The translations under genes and the position numbers were made by a program. From positions 1 to 64,000 of IMG/VR virus record IMGVR_UViG_3300027851_000021: 64,000 nucleotides of DNA; one strand, written 5' to 3'. Positions 7,680-16,859 of the stretch are shown in pieces (the stretch's first letter is position 1; each line of letters starts with the position of its first letter). The notes under the pieces were generated by a model. It had not been told where the DNA came from. It was given only the letters and a program-made list of their open reading frames with translations, and searched no databases. This DNA comes from a virus.

Positions 7680-10600
7680 ATGTCAAATAGCAGCACCTCT
7701 AATAATTATGATTTTACCATCAAACAAGGTGAGACATTTAATAAAGTAATTACCTGGAAAGATAACGCAGGTACTCCTGTTGATTTATCTAATTGGGCTG
7801 CTCGTATGCATCTCAAGATTCGTCTAGGAGAAGACGAAACAATCATACTAGCATTGACGACAGAAAACTCTCGTATTACCTTGGGTAGTGATGGTACTGT
7901 TGCTTTATTCATAGAAGCCAGTGTTACCTTACAATTAGAAAATGTCTTATATCATTATACCTTAGAATTAGTTAATGGTGATAATGTTAAACGTTTATTG
8001 CAAGGTAGAATAGACATAGATCCAGTAGTTACTATGCCTGGAGATTTTTTAGGTGATCTTACACCTCCTACAGGATTACCTCCATTAGCCACATTAGATG
8101 GTAGTGAATTACTTGCGGTATTAAAAAACCAAGTTGTCTACTCTGTTCGTGTAGATCAACTACCTGGTCAAGGATTTATTGATCCACATCTTTACGGTGC
8201 TAAGGGTGATGCTGTCTCTCTACCTAATGCTACTATTTCCATGGACTACTTAAGTGTTAGTCATGCAAAATACGCCTTTAAAGATAAAGACGTAGGTAAG
8301 ACTCTATATTGTGCAGGTAGCTGGCAAGATAATGGTAGCTCCAGTACTATTCAGAGTGTTGCCAATGGTATTGCATATCTATCAAGCCCTTTATTACGTA
8401 ACGGTCAGCGTTATGTTCTTTTTGGAACAGATGACACAGACGCACTTCAAGCTGCCTTTGATGCTGCAGAACGTATTATGATAGATACCCCAGGTAATAC
8501 TAATGATGGTACTGGTAATGGTATTCCAACATCAGGTGCAGTAGTACTTCGTCAAGGCGGATATATCGTAAAGAATACTCAAGCGCGTTTTGATGCAGGT
8601 AAAATTGCAGCACTTATGGTACCTAGACGTGTAGGATTGTATGGACAAGGACAAGGTTCTACTGCCATTTATACTGCCCCTGGTAACGTGGGACATTCAA
8701 TCGCAAATAAATACGCAAACACCGTGCCTGCAAATACCGCGGCTGATGAAAAAATCACACTTGCTGATTTCTCTCTTTACGGGTTGCGCGATATTCAGGG
8801 TGCTCAGTGCTTGAACGGTATTCACCTTGCTTTATCCATGGGTGGTTATTCAATGGTGGATGGTTATTGCCAGATGTACAACATCAACGTCCATGGAGCA
8901 AGAGGGCGCGGAATTTATCTTAAGGGGCGTGGGGAAAACTTCTTTACAAATGTGAATGTCAACTTTGCTTGTGATCATGGTTGGTACATGGACACCACGC
9001 AAGACAGTCGCTGGGTAAACTGTAACGCAGGTGGAAACTATTACGCAGGTTTCTTTATCTATGATAATGCTGCATCATCTTTCACTAACTGCAAATCATA
9101 TTATAACGGTTCCAACGGCGGCACAACGCCTGAACTTTGTTGTAACTGGTATATAAGTGATGCAAATCATTCTTACAATAAAGGTACTTGTATGTTTACC
9201 GCCTGCGAAGGGCAAGAAAGTCGCGGGTCAAGTATTGTTATTGATGGTGGTTTAAATCAGTTTGTAAACTGCCTTTTCTCTGACCCACGCAGAAATGCAG
9301 TTGGTGGAACAAGTCAACCAAGACCAACCATATGTGCCGGTATTCATATGCGTAAGAACGCTTCGAACAACGTCTTTGATGGCGTTTTCGTTCGCGCCTC
9401 ATTAGGCCTTGATTGGGGAGGGTCTACTGAAAATCATAATGGTGGTGATTACGCTCTTTATATTGAAGACAATTTAAGCGGCAACGCAAAACTTCGCGGG
9501 CCGCGCGGAAACAAAGGTCATATCTATACACTTGAACCTTCTGTGTACAACAATTCCAAAATTGGTGGTGTTGGTACAACCAACAAATTGAACTGTGGCC
9601 TTTATGTGGATGGTGATCCGTTACCGGGAGCATACCCAACTGCACCAACTATTAACCGTGCGGTAAGCTGGGACAACACAACTGCTGCAATAAACTTTAC
9701 TCTACCGTCCGACATGGGTGGTAGGGCTGTTCGTCATTATCAGATAGAAACAAAAACTGGCGGTGGTGAATGGGTTGCACAAAAAGGTGCTACTATTGTT
9801 ACTAATACACTTGCAAAAGTTACTGGACTAGCCCTTGGTACAACTTATCAAATAAGAGTGGCAGGAGTGAACGTTTTTGGCCTTGGTTCATATTCGGCTG
9901 AATACACCTATACCCACAATATTATTTATTCTATGAAGCGTCAGCTGTGTTCAAACAATCAGCGCATAACACCTTTCACTAACTCAATAACAGAACTTTA
10001 CATCAACACAACGCTTCATGCTAAGACGCCTTTTAATGCTAATTGGACAGGGATTCGCGTTCATTTTGATAACTTTGTCGCAAACTGGAACAATGGTTCT
10101 GAAATCACAACAGGCATGACAAGCGCAACTATGAAATGTTCCGTTCAGGTTGGCGATACGATTTATCCTTGCACTGGAACGGTTTCCATTGCTGCTGGGG
10201 GTCAAGGTTATTTAGATATTCCTAATCTGACTTTGCCAGCAGGAACTGATTTTTACGTGCATACCAAAGCAACCTTACCTGCTGGGACTAAAAACGTTCC
10301 GCAAAATACAGTACGTGACATGCCGATGTGGGATACTGGTCGTGTCAACACCAACGATAACTCTATTGACATAACTGTTTCTGGCGTTTCTCAAGGTGCG
10401 GTTGTTGGACGTACAGTCGCAGCTGGTGTAATTACTGCACTCTCATTCAATGCAACAACAGGTAAGGGGACACGCTTTACGGCAACAGCCCCTGATGTTT
10501 ATGCTTATGAGAAACAGGCGGGTGGCGTCATAGCCTTTAAGAAAATTGGTACAGCAACTACAGACGGTGCAGGAGGTGTTGCTTCAGTTACTCTGGTTGA

Positions 10601-11381
10601 CGGAACTCCCCCAACAGGCGTTACATGGGTAGCACCTTCCATAGTTGTAACTAACGGCTCACTCTATCCAGACAATGGTAACTCTTTGGGTTGGGCACCA
10701 AACATTATCACGGGTATTCCTGACGTCCCTGTCCGTACAGTGATGCTGTTGGGTGACACAATCATGAAGGGTGAACTTGTCAATACCACAGACGAACACG
10801 GTAACAATGGTCTTTATGAAGTTGGTATAGCAAGTCGTGTTGGACTTGGAAACGCTGGTATTGGTGGAGGGATTGGGGCATACCGTTTTACAACGTCTAC
10901 AATGACTAGAACAATGGGTTGTTACGCACCTTATTGTACTGACGCGATTGTGGACTTGGGGTATGGTGATTTCATTAACTCCAGAACAGCTGCCTCAACG
11001 GTTACAAATCTTCAAGCTATTAGAACTTCACTTGTGGCATTAGGGTTGAAGGTGAACTTTGCAACCATGCTGACACAAACAAGCTCAACTGACGGATATG
11101 TGACTGAGGGCAATCAAACTACAGGCTCAAACGGTCTGGGTGTAAACATTTCAACATTTACAGATACAGTTGTTGGTTCTATTCTTGATAACACCATCAT
11201 ATCCGATAATAATGTTATCAATGCTCGTGCTTTATTGTTGACAGGAAACGTCTTTAAACCTGGAACGACAAATGATGGTAACAGACCAAATGACGTTATT
11301 GGGGCAATCATGTTGAATGGTATCTCACGTGCTGGTATTGATGCTGCTTTCAAAGCATGTTTTAATTACCTTGTAAATTAG
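7680..11381 (+). CDS. tailspike/tail fibre with BppU-like base, beta-helix, FnIII and SGNH-like end
   Basis: A 1233-aa modular adhesin. Residues about 8-120 resemble the BppU-type baseplate-attachment domain (FTIKQGETF, WAARMHLK). Residues about 170-640 have a right-handed beta-helix/pectate-lyase look, with short repeated turns and many Asn/Gly. Residues about 653-740 form a fibronectin III domain (ending TYQIRVAGVN). The last ~210 residues look like an SGNH hydrolase: LLGDT near 1023, LGYGD near 1094 and DGNRPND near 1199. In active SGNH enzymes these blocks read GDS, GxND and DxxH, so Ser and His are both replaced. Codon style changes near 8690, suggesting that the receptor-binding part was exchanged. 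Confidence 0.75.
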   Translation: MSNSSTSNNYDFTIKQGETFNKVITWKDNAGTPVDLSNWAARMHLKIRLGEDETIILALTTENSRITLGSDGTVALFIEASVTLQLENVLYHYTLELVNGDNVKRLLQGRIDIDPVVTMPGDFLGDLTPPTGLPPLATLDGSELLAVLKNQVVYSVRVDQLPGQGFIDPHLYGAKGDAVSLPNATISMDYLSVSHAKYAFKDKDVGKTLYCAGSWQDNGSSSTIQSVANGIAYLSSPLLRNGQRYVLFGTDDTDALQAAFDAAERIMIDTPGNTNDGTGNGIPTSGAVVLRQGGYIVKNTQARFDAGKIAALMVPRRVGLYGQGQGSTAIYTAPGNVGHSIANKYANTVPANTAADEKITLADFSLYGLRDIQGAQCLNGIHLALSMGGYSMVDGYCQMYNINVHGARGRGIYLKGRGENFFTNVNVNFACDHGWYMDTTQDSRWVNCNAGGNYYAGFFIYDNAASSFTNCKSYYNGSNGGTTPELCCNWYISDANHSYNKGTCMFTACEGQESRGSSIVIDGGLNQFVNCLFSDPRRNAVGGTSQPRPTICAGIHMRKNASNNVFDGVFVRASLGLDWGGSTENHNGGDYALYIEDNLSGNAKLRGPRGNKGHIYTLEPSVYNNSKIGGVGTTNKLNCGLYVDGDPLPGAYPTAPTINRAVSWDNTTAAINFTLPSDMGGRAVRHYQIETKTGGGEWVAQKGATIVTNTLAKVTGLALGTTYQIRVAGVNVFGLGSYSAEYTYTHNIIYSMKRQLCSNNQRITPFTNSITELYINTTLHAKTPFNANWTGIRVHFDNFVANWNNGSEITTGMTSATMKCSVQVGDTIYPCTGTVSIAAGGQGYLDIPNLTLPAGTDFYVHTKATLPAGTKNVPQNTVRDMPMWDTGRVNTNDNSIDITVSGVSQGAVVGRTVAAGVITALSFNATTGKGTRFTATAPDVYAYEKQAGGVIAFKKIGTATTDGAGGVASVTLVDGTPPTGVTWVAPSIVVTNGSLYPDNGNSLGWAPNIITGIPDVPVRTVMLLGDTIMKGELVNTTDEHGNNGLYEVGIASRVGLGNAGIGGGIGAYRFTTSTMTRTMGCYAPYCTDAIVDLGYGDFINSRTAASTVTNLQAIRTSLVALGLKVNFATMLTQTSSTDGYVTEGNQTTGSNGLGVNISTFTDTVVGSILDNTIISDNNVINARALLLTGNVFKPGTTNDGNRPNDVIGAIMLNGISRAGIDAAFKACFNYLVN

Positions 11382-11389
11382 GAAACAAA

Positions 11390-12829
11390 ATGACTATCGA
11401 AATTATTGAAGATGGTACTACGGTAGAAATCCTTGAAGAAGGATCTTCTATTACTATTGAGGTAACAGAAGAGAGCATCGAAATCTCTGATGTAGGTCCT
11501 CAAGGACCTCCAGGTTCTCAAGGCCTCTTAGGTCCTATCGGTCCTCAGGGACCTATAGGTTTGACTGGAGCAACAGGTGCTACAGGTGCTACGGGATCCC
11601 AAGGCCCCGCAGGCCCTCAAGGTATTCAGGGTATCCAAGGAGTTAAAGGCGACACAGGAGATGTTGGACCTCAGGGTACGCAAGGACCTCAGGGTATTCC
11701 AGGAGAAGATGGTACAGACGGCCTTAATGGTATAGATGGGGCTGACGGACTTAATGGATGGTCGCCTGCTGTTGCAATTACTAATGATGGAGCGCGGAGG
11801 GTCTTACAAGTTGTTGATTGGATCGGCGGCACTGGCACGAAGCCAGCAACGGGATATATCGGCGCGACTGGTATCGTTGCTTTGATTGCTGATGCAGTTG
11901 ATATTCGTGGTCCTGCCGGTGTTGATGGTATAAATGGCACGAATGGCACAAACGGCCAAGGCGTACCAACAGGTGGTTCAACTGCTCAAATCTTAATGAA
12001 GAATAGCAGTACAGATTTTGACACGGTTTGGTCGGACACAAAATCAACAGCTTTAACCGCCGCCGCATTCATCCCGTCCGGTTCGACTGTACCGACAAAT
12101 GGGTTCTATCTTTCTGCAGCGAACACTCTGGCATGGGCCACAAATAGCGGCAACAAAATGACTATGGGTGCAACGGGTGATATTATCCTTGGCACAACAT
12201 CAATGGCATCGTCAATTACAGTCAACACAAATTTAAATGGTGGATTATCTCTTAATTCATCAAGTGCAAGCGGCCCTGCATTTAATCTTAATCAAACCAC
12301 AAATACATGGTGGCAATTTTTCAGTAATGGCGGCTCTTTCGGTGTTTGGAATAATACTTTAGGTATTACAACTTTTGCTATTTCTGGTGGGACAGCAGGA
12401 ACTGTATCAACAGTATCAGGGGGAAGAATCGGTTTTTCATCTTCTGCAAGCAATGCACGAGGTGGAATGGATACTGCCATATCGCGTGTTTCCGCGGGGG
12501 TTTTCGCCTTTGGAAATGGTATAACGGCCGGAGATACAACAGCGGAATTAAGAGCTGGGAACTTCAAAGCCATGCAGGCGGGTAAAGGCTTCTTTATCAA
12601 GGAAGGAACTAATGCTAAGATGGGACAAGCGACTCTTGTCGGCGGCACGATTTTAGTTAATAACACTTCGGTAAATGTGAACAGCCGAATTGAATTAACT
12701 AGGGTTACGCCCGGAGGTACTCAAGGTCATTTATCTTATTCAAAGGTTGATGGTGTTAGTTTCACCATAAATTCAACAGAGGCATCGGAAACAAGTTTAA
12801 TAAATTGGGTTATATGGGAGGCCGCATAA
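11390..12829 (+). CDS. collagen-like tail fibre protein
   Basis: This 479-aa fibre subunit has a short acidic N-terminus (MTIEIIEDGTTVEILEEG) and then about 30 Gly-X-Y collagen-like triplets from residue 35 to 125 (GPQGPPG, GATGATGATG, GPQGIQGIQG). The following globular part contains the WSPAVAITNDG motif common in phage fibres, and the C-terminal ~250 residues are beta-rich and Ser/Gly/Thr-rich. Such proteins form trimers and bind the host surface. AGGAAA precedes the start. Codon style shifts after the collagen region. Confidence 0.8.
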   Translation: MTIEIIEDGTTVEILEEGSSITIEVTEESIEISDVGPQGPPGSQGLLGPIGPQGPIGLTGATGATGATGSQGPAGPQGIQGIQGVKGDTGDVGPQGTQGPQGIPGEDGTDGLNGIDGADGLNGWSPAVAITNDGARRVLQVVDWIGGTGTKPATGYIGATGIVALIADAVDIRGPAGVDGINGTNGTNGQGVPTGGSTAQILMKNSSTDFDTVWSDTKSTALTAAAFIPSGSTVPTNGFYLSAANTLAWATNSGNKMTMGATGDIILGTTSMASSITVNTNLNGGLSLNSSSASGPAFNLNQTTNTWWQFFSNGGSFGVWNNTLGITTFAISGGTAGTVSTVSGGRIGFSSSASNARGGMDTAISRVSAGVFAFGNGITAGDTTAELRAGNFKAMQAGKGFFIKEGTNAKMGQATLVGGTILVNNTSVNVNSRIELTRVTPGGTQGHLSYSKVDGVSFTINSTEASETSLINWVIWEAA

Positions 12830-13098
12830 TGGCAATCAAGAAAGCAATTAAAAGTGATTACGGCGTATACGCAACATACTGGAATGTCGCATTCTTACAG
12901 AACAATTTTATTGATAAGGTTCTGTATGTAAAATTGTTTGGATATTCAGATGCGGCTGTGCGACAAGATTCTGCTACTCCTTTGATGGTCATCGAAATGA
13001 CTTGGCGCGAAGAAAATTATCCTGGGGATATAAATCGCCAAGAGTTGTATGCTCTGATTAAATTAATGTCCGAATTTACAGGGGCAGAAGATATTTAA
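12829..13098 (+). CDS. small protein following the tail fibre
   Basis: The start at 12829 is preferred because GGGAGG lies 7 nt upstream and it overlaps the fibre stop (TAATG), giving an 89-aa product. The sequence (MAIKKAIKSDYGVYATYW...) has no recognised domain. Its coupling to the fibre gene suggests a fibre-assembly chaperone or a small capping protein, which is inference. Confidence 0.65.
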   Translation: MAIKKAIKSDYGVYATYWNVAFLQNNFIDKVLYVKLFGYSDAAVRQDSATPLMVIEMTWREENYPGDINRQELYALIKLMSEFTGAEDI

Positions 13099-13128
13099 AA
13101 TTATTTTTAATTATTCCTAAGATTCTTG

Positions 13129-13157
13129 TTGATTTTTAAATAATGGTCCTATATAAT
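13129..13157 (+). promoter_or_regulatory. promoter of the capsid-tail operon
   Basis: TTGATT (13129-13134), a 17-nt spacer and TATAAT (13152-13157), with the same GTCCTATATAAT context as the adhesin promoter. Confidence 0.8.
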
Positions 13158-13187
13158 TAATATAGGTCAGTTATTTAAGAGAGCAAC

Positions 13188-14720
13188 ATGATTGAGAAAA
13201 CAGTAGCCACACGTACGATGAATCTTATGAATTGTTCAACTAACTTGGACAATGTACGCAGAGAAAACTTTCAAGGTGTTGAACATCTTGTAGTACCTAT
13301 TATTGCGTTAGTAGAAGGTGTAATTCATTCAGGAAACGCTCCTTATCCAGAATTAGCACTTTCAGAAGAATTCGGTCGTATTCCAGTTAGCTGGAACGGC
13401 CGTCCAGTTACTCTTAATCACCCTATGCGTGATGGTTTAAATGTTAGTGCATCTGAATCTCCTACAGTCTTTGAAGAAGAGGCTCTAGGATTTCTTTTTA
13501 ATACCACCTTAGATGGTACTAAATTAAAAACAGAAGCCTGGATTAATTTAGAAACAGTAGCTAATGCATCTCAAGAAGTTAAAGACACTATTGCAAGATT
13601 TGAAAATCCTGCTGCTAATGACGTAGTAGAAGTATCTACAGGATTATTTGTCAATTCAGAAGCCTCTAGAGGCAGATTCAATAATGAACAATTTCAAGGC
13701 ATTTGGCGAGATATCGTTCCTGATCATCTTGCTATTTTGCCTTTAGGTGTTATAGGCGCTTGTAGCGTCGCAGATGGCTGTGGAGGTCCTAGAATGAATG
13801 CACTCAAAGTTAATTGCGCCTGCCAAGAAAAACTAAACGACGTAAAAATCGAACCTACTACACCAGCACCCATTACAAATAAATTAGTGCTAGATCCGGA
13901 AAATGAATCTTTAGAGCGGAATCGCTTTTTGCGAGGGCTCAAAGAGAAATTTGCTGGACTATTTTTTACAGCGAATGCTGGTATGGAATTATCAGACAGA
14001 GATACACGTACAGCCATTGCTTCAGCATTAGCTGCTGAGAACGATGAAAAATGGTATGACATCGTAGCAGTATTCAAAAAAGAATTTATCTATTCGTCTT
14101 CCTGGGACGGCTCTCTCGACCAGCGAAGCTATAAAATCTCAACCGATGGCACGGTCGCCCTCGGCAGTGAGACGGTGAGGGTTCGTCCCGAAACCACATT
14201 TGTTCCCGTAACGTTCAAGGAGGACTCAAGGATGAACAAGAAAGCCCTGATCGACGGTCTCATCGCCAACTCAGCTACCCAGTTTGAGGAAAGTGACCGA
14301 GCAACCCTCGAAACAATGTCAGAAGAAGTTCTGGCGAAATTAGCACCGAAGGAAACTCCGGCTGTTAATAAAGAAGTACCAGCAGTAGTTGCTGAACCTG
14401 TAGCAGCACCTGCTGTAAACAAGGCTCCAGCTACACCAGAAGAATTCCTCGCGGCAGCTCCAAAAGAGATCCAAGCGGTATTGAATTCTGGCCTGGCAAT
14501 GCATCGTGAACGTAAAGACTCTTTGGTAAAAGGTCTTATGGCTAATAGCCGTAATACTTTCAAAGAAGATGCTCTTCGTGCAATGGAAATGTCAACTCTT
14601 GAAGGTCTTGCTAAATTGGCAGATGTTCCAAGTTTTGATGGTCGTCAAGGAGCTACATTCTCTACGAATGATTCCAATGCGGTTCCTGAAGCACCTAAAT
14701 TGTTCCCAACAAAACAATAA
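13188..14720 (+). CDS. prohead protease (DUF2213-type) with C-terminal scaffold
   Basis: A 510-aa head maturation protein. The first ~200 residues match the DUF2213 protease-like domain (IPVSWNGRPVTLNHP, DVVEVSTGLFV, DHLAILPLGVIGACSVADGCG). The C-terminal ~160 residues are Ala/Glu/Lys-rich and helical, as in scaffolds. They contain two copies of a similar unit (KKALIDGLIANSATQF... and KDSLVKGLMANSRNTF..., each followed by LAKLA). An in-frame ATG at 14232 with a perfect ribosome-binding site suggests that the scaffold is also made alone. A GC-rich patch at about 14095-14330 differs from its flanks. Confidence 0.8.
   Translation: MIEKTVATRTMNLMNCSTNLDNVRRENFQGVEHLVVPIIALVEGVIHSGNAPYPELALSEEFGRIPVSWNGRPVTLNHPMRDGLNVSASESPTVFEEEALGFLFNTTLDGTKLKTEAWINLETVANASQEVKDTIARFENPAANDVVEVSTGLFVNSEASRGRFNNEQFQGIWRDIVPDHLAILPLGVIGACSVADGCGGPRMNALKVNCACQEKLNDVKIEPTTPAPITNKLVLDPENESLERNRFLRGLKEKFAGLFFTANAGMELSDRDTRTAIASALAAENDEKWYDIVAVFKKEFIYSSSWDGSLDQRSYKISTDGTVALGSETVRVRPETTFVPVTFKEDSRMNKKALIDGLIANSATQFEESDRATLETMSEEVLAKLAPKETPAVNKEVPAVVAEPVAAPAVNKAPATPEEFLAAAPKEIQAVLNSGLAMHRERKDSLVKGLMANSRNTFKEDALRAMEMSTLEGLAKLADVPSFDGRQGATFSTNDSNAVPEAPKLFPTKQ
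14232..14720 (+). CDS. nested scaffold protein (internal start)
   Basis: AAGGAGG at 14217-14223 stands 8 nt before the in-frame ATG at 14232, far better than most start sites in this genome. It would give a 162-aa product identical to the C-terminus of the protease, starting MNKKALIDGL. This mirrors the lambda C/Nu3 arrangement, in which a scaffold is encoded inside the protease gene. The nested translation is inferred from the signal, not demonstrated. Confidence 0.6.
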   Translation: MNKKALIDGLIANSATQFEESDRATLETMSEEVLAKLAPKETPAVNKEVPAVVAEPVAAPAVNKAPATPEEFLAAAPKEIQAVLNSGLAMHRERKDSLVKGLMANSRNTFKEDALRAMEMSTLEGLAKLADVPSFDGRQGATFSTNDSNAVPEAPKLFPTKQ

Positions 14721-14732
14721 GGAGAATGGATT

Positions 14733-15218
14733 ATGGCAATTAAAACTATTACTGTAAAAGGTCGCGGTATCGGTAAAGAAGCACTTGCACAAGGTGCTAT
14801 CACTCCTGGTATGCTTCTGGTAATGAACTCCGCAGGTCGTGTGTTAGCACACAACGTTGCAGGAGGCGCAGGTGCACCTAACTTCGCACGTGAGAATGAG
14901 CTCGCAGGTAAAGGTATTGATGTTGCATACGCAACTGACGATACTGTTATGTACGAAACTCTCTTCTCCGGGTGTGAAGTTAATGCATTGGTTGCAGCTA
15001 ACGCCGCAGCTATCGCAGTTGGTGATGAACTTGTATCAAATGGTGCCGGTGGTTTGCGTAAGCGTACTACTACTCCTGATGCCGGAGCTTCCCCAAACCA
15101 AGCAACTATCAACGCCGCCGTCGCTGCTGCTCAACAAGTTACCATTGCACGTTCTTTGGTAGCCTTGGATAACAGCGCCGTAGGTACAGCAGCTCGTATT
15201 CTCGTGGAGATTGTATAA
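14733..15218 (+). CDS. head decoration protein
   Basis: This 161-aa, Ala/Gly/Val-rich protein lies between the protease/scaffold and the major capsid gene, where siphoviruses place the capsid decoration protein. The central ITPGMLLVMNSAGRVLAHNV and ELVSNGAGGLRKR patterns fit small beta-barrel decoration proteins that stabilise the capsid. AAGGAGAA precedes the start and the stop overlaps the capsid start (TAATG). Confidence 0.75.
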   Translation: MAIKTITVKGRGIGKEALAQGAITPGMLLVMNSAGRVLAHNVAGGAGAPNFARENELAGKGIDVAYATDDTVMYETLFSGCEVNALVAANAAAIAVGDELVSNGAGGLRKRTTTPDAGASPNQATINAAVAAAQQVTIARSLVALDNSAVGTAARILVEIV

Positions 15219-16210
15219 TGATTAAAGAAACAGCACTAGTCGATAATTCTAACTCCCTGTTTAAATCTTCGGGTTCAGCAGGCGTTAAATTACTTAACAA
15301 CAACTTTGATCATAACGTTCTTCGTACGAACGATGTTTTGATGAAAGATGAATGGTTGAAATTGGATCAAACCGTTATTGAAGTTGCTCGTCAACGTCTT
15401 ATCGGTGTTAATGATTTGATGAGCCGTGGTCTTACATATCCTATTGCAAATGCTCTTGGCGTTACACGCGTTGAATGGCAGACACAGTCTGATATGGATC
15501 CTGCGGAAATCTCTATGTCAGGTGTTACAGAAGGTCGTGGAGATCGTCTGGAATATGCATTGACTGGAGTTCCTCTTCCGATCGTCCATAAAGACTTCAC
15601 TATCAATATCCGTGCTTTGCAAGCATCACGTAACGGTGGTAATCCTATGGATACTACTCAAGCGCGTATTGCTTCCAAGCTGGTATCTGAGAAACTGGAA
15701 TCTATTCTGTTCAATGGCGCATCAAGCATTAAAATGCAAGGTTCGACAATTTACGGATACAAAACATTCCCTAATCGTAACACCGGTTCTTTGACCGCGG
15801 GTGCATGGGATGCTACTCCAGTGGGTGACTCTATTGTTGCTGACGTATTGGCAATGGTACAAAAAGCTTACGATGACCATATGTATGGTCCGTTTGTACT
15901 TTACGTACCTTTGAACATCATGACCTATATGGGTAATGACTTCAAAGCCAACAGTGACAAATCTATTATCCAACGTGTTAAAGAAATTGAAGGTATTGCA
16001 GATGTACGTCCATCTGAAAACCTTACAGCTGAAGCATTGTTGGTACAGATGTCCTCAGATGTTGTTGATATGGTTGATGGTATTCAACCTACTGTATTGT
16101 CATGGGAATCCCATGGTGGTATGGTTCTGAACTACAAAGTAATGGCCATTATGGTTCCACGCTTTAAGTCAGACTATTCAACACAATGTGGTATTGTTCA
16201 CTATACCTAA
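15218..16210 (+). CDS. major capsid protein (HK97 fold, encapsulin-like type)
   Basis: The 330-aa shell protein. It resembles the major capsid group related to encapsulins (linocin M18-like), with RLIGVNDLMSRGL near residue 62, a long central alpha/beta region and a C-terminal LVQMSSDVVDMVDGI stretch followed by LSWESHGG. It follows the decoration gene and precedes the connectors, the standard order. No cleaved delta-domain is obvious, which is consistent with a separate scaffold. Confidence 0.85.
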   Translation: MIKETALVDNSNSLFKSSGSAGVKLLNNNFDHNVLRTNDVLMKDEWLKLDQTVIEVARQRLIGVNDLMSRGLTYPIANALGVTRVEWQTQSDMDPAEISMSGVTEGRGDRLEYALTGVPLPIVHKDFTINIRALQASRNGGNPMDTTQARIASKLVSEKLESILFNGASSIKMQGSTIYGYKTFPNRNTGSLTAGAWDATPVGDSIVADVLAMVQKAYDDHMYGPFVLYVPLNIMTYMGNDFKANSDKSIIQRVKEIEGIADVRPSENLTAEALLVQMSSDVVDMVDGIQPTVLSWESHGGMVLNYKVMAIMVPRFKSDYSTQCGIVHYT

Positions 16211-16231
16211 TAGCATTTAAAGGAGACATAA

Positions 16232-16498
16232 ATGACTACAGCAACACCAGCTGCTCCAGCAGCTACTACACCAGCGAAAGCAGCTCCGGCTGCAACAGCT
16301 GCACCTACAGCAAAACCAGCTGCTCCTAAAAGAACTCCTTACCGCCTAATCGGTGGTAAGACTTTCTTGAGGGATGCAGAAGGTAATGAAGTAAAATATG
16401 TCAACGGCGATAAAGTACTACTTACTGCAGCGGAAGCAGCAGGACGTAAAGGCCAAATCGAACCATGGACTGAAGTAGTAACAGAAGCAGACGAGTAA
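16232..16498 (+). CDS. small structural protein with Ala/Pro-rich N-terminus
   Basis: This 88-aa protein starts with about 35 residues of Ala/Pro/Thr/Lys and ends in a compact domain (YRLIGGKTFLRDAEGNEVKY). It lies between capsid and connector genes after a strong AAAGGAG. A capsid-associated role is likely from position only. Confidence 0.65.
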   Translation: MTTATPAAPAATTPAKAAPAATAAPTAKPAAPKRTPYRLIGGKTFLRDAEGNEVKYVNGDKVLLTAAEAAGRKGQIEPWTEVVTEADE

Positions 16499-16502
16499 TA
16501 AC

Positions 16503-16859
16503 ATGATAAGAGTCACTGACAACGAGGTTAAGAAGATCATAGATACGAATAGAGATACGTCTATTTTTATCGATCAGGCACACCTCGTTGTCAATGAGGA
16601 ACTATTAAGTAAAGGTTTATCCGAGGATAGACTAAGATCAATTGAATTATATCTTGCAGCACATTTCACAGCCCTCACAGAAGAACGTGGTGGGCTAACA
16701 AAATTTAAAGTGGGCGATGCTACTGAAGAGTATATGTTAGTTAAGGGTTCTGGATTTGCTGGAACAAGATATGGTCAAATGGCTATGGACATGGATACAT
16801 CAGGTACATTAACCACTATTACAAACAACGCCAAGAGAGCTGAATTTAGGGTAGTATAA
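16503..16859 (+). CDS. head-tail connector protein
   Basis: A 118-aa mainly helical protein directly after the capsid genes. The pattern DRLRSIELYLAAHFTAL followed by the Gly-rich SGFAGTRYGQMAMDMD is typical of small DUF4054-like/gp6-like adaptors that dock under the portal. It overlaps the next start by one base. Confidence 0.7.
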   Translation: MIRVTDNEVKKIIDTNRDTSIFIDQAHLVVNEELLSKGLSEDRLRSIELYLAAHFTALTEERGGLTKFKVGDATEEYMLVKGSGFAGTRYGQMAMDMDTSGTLTTITNNAKRAEFRVV

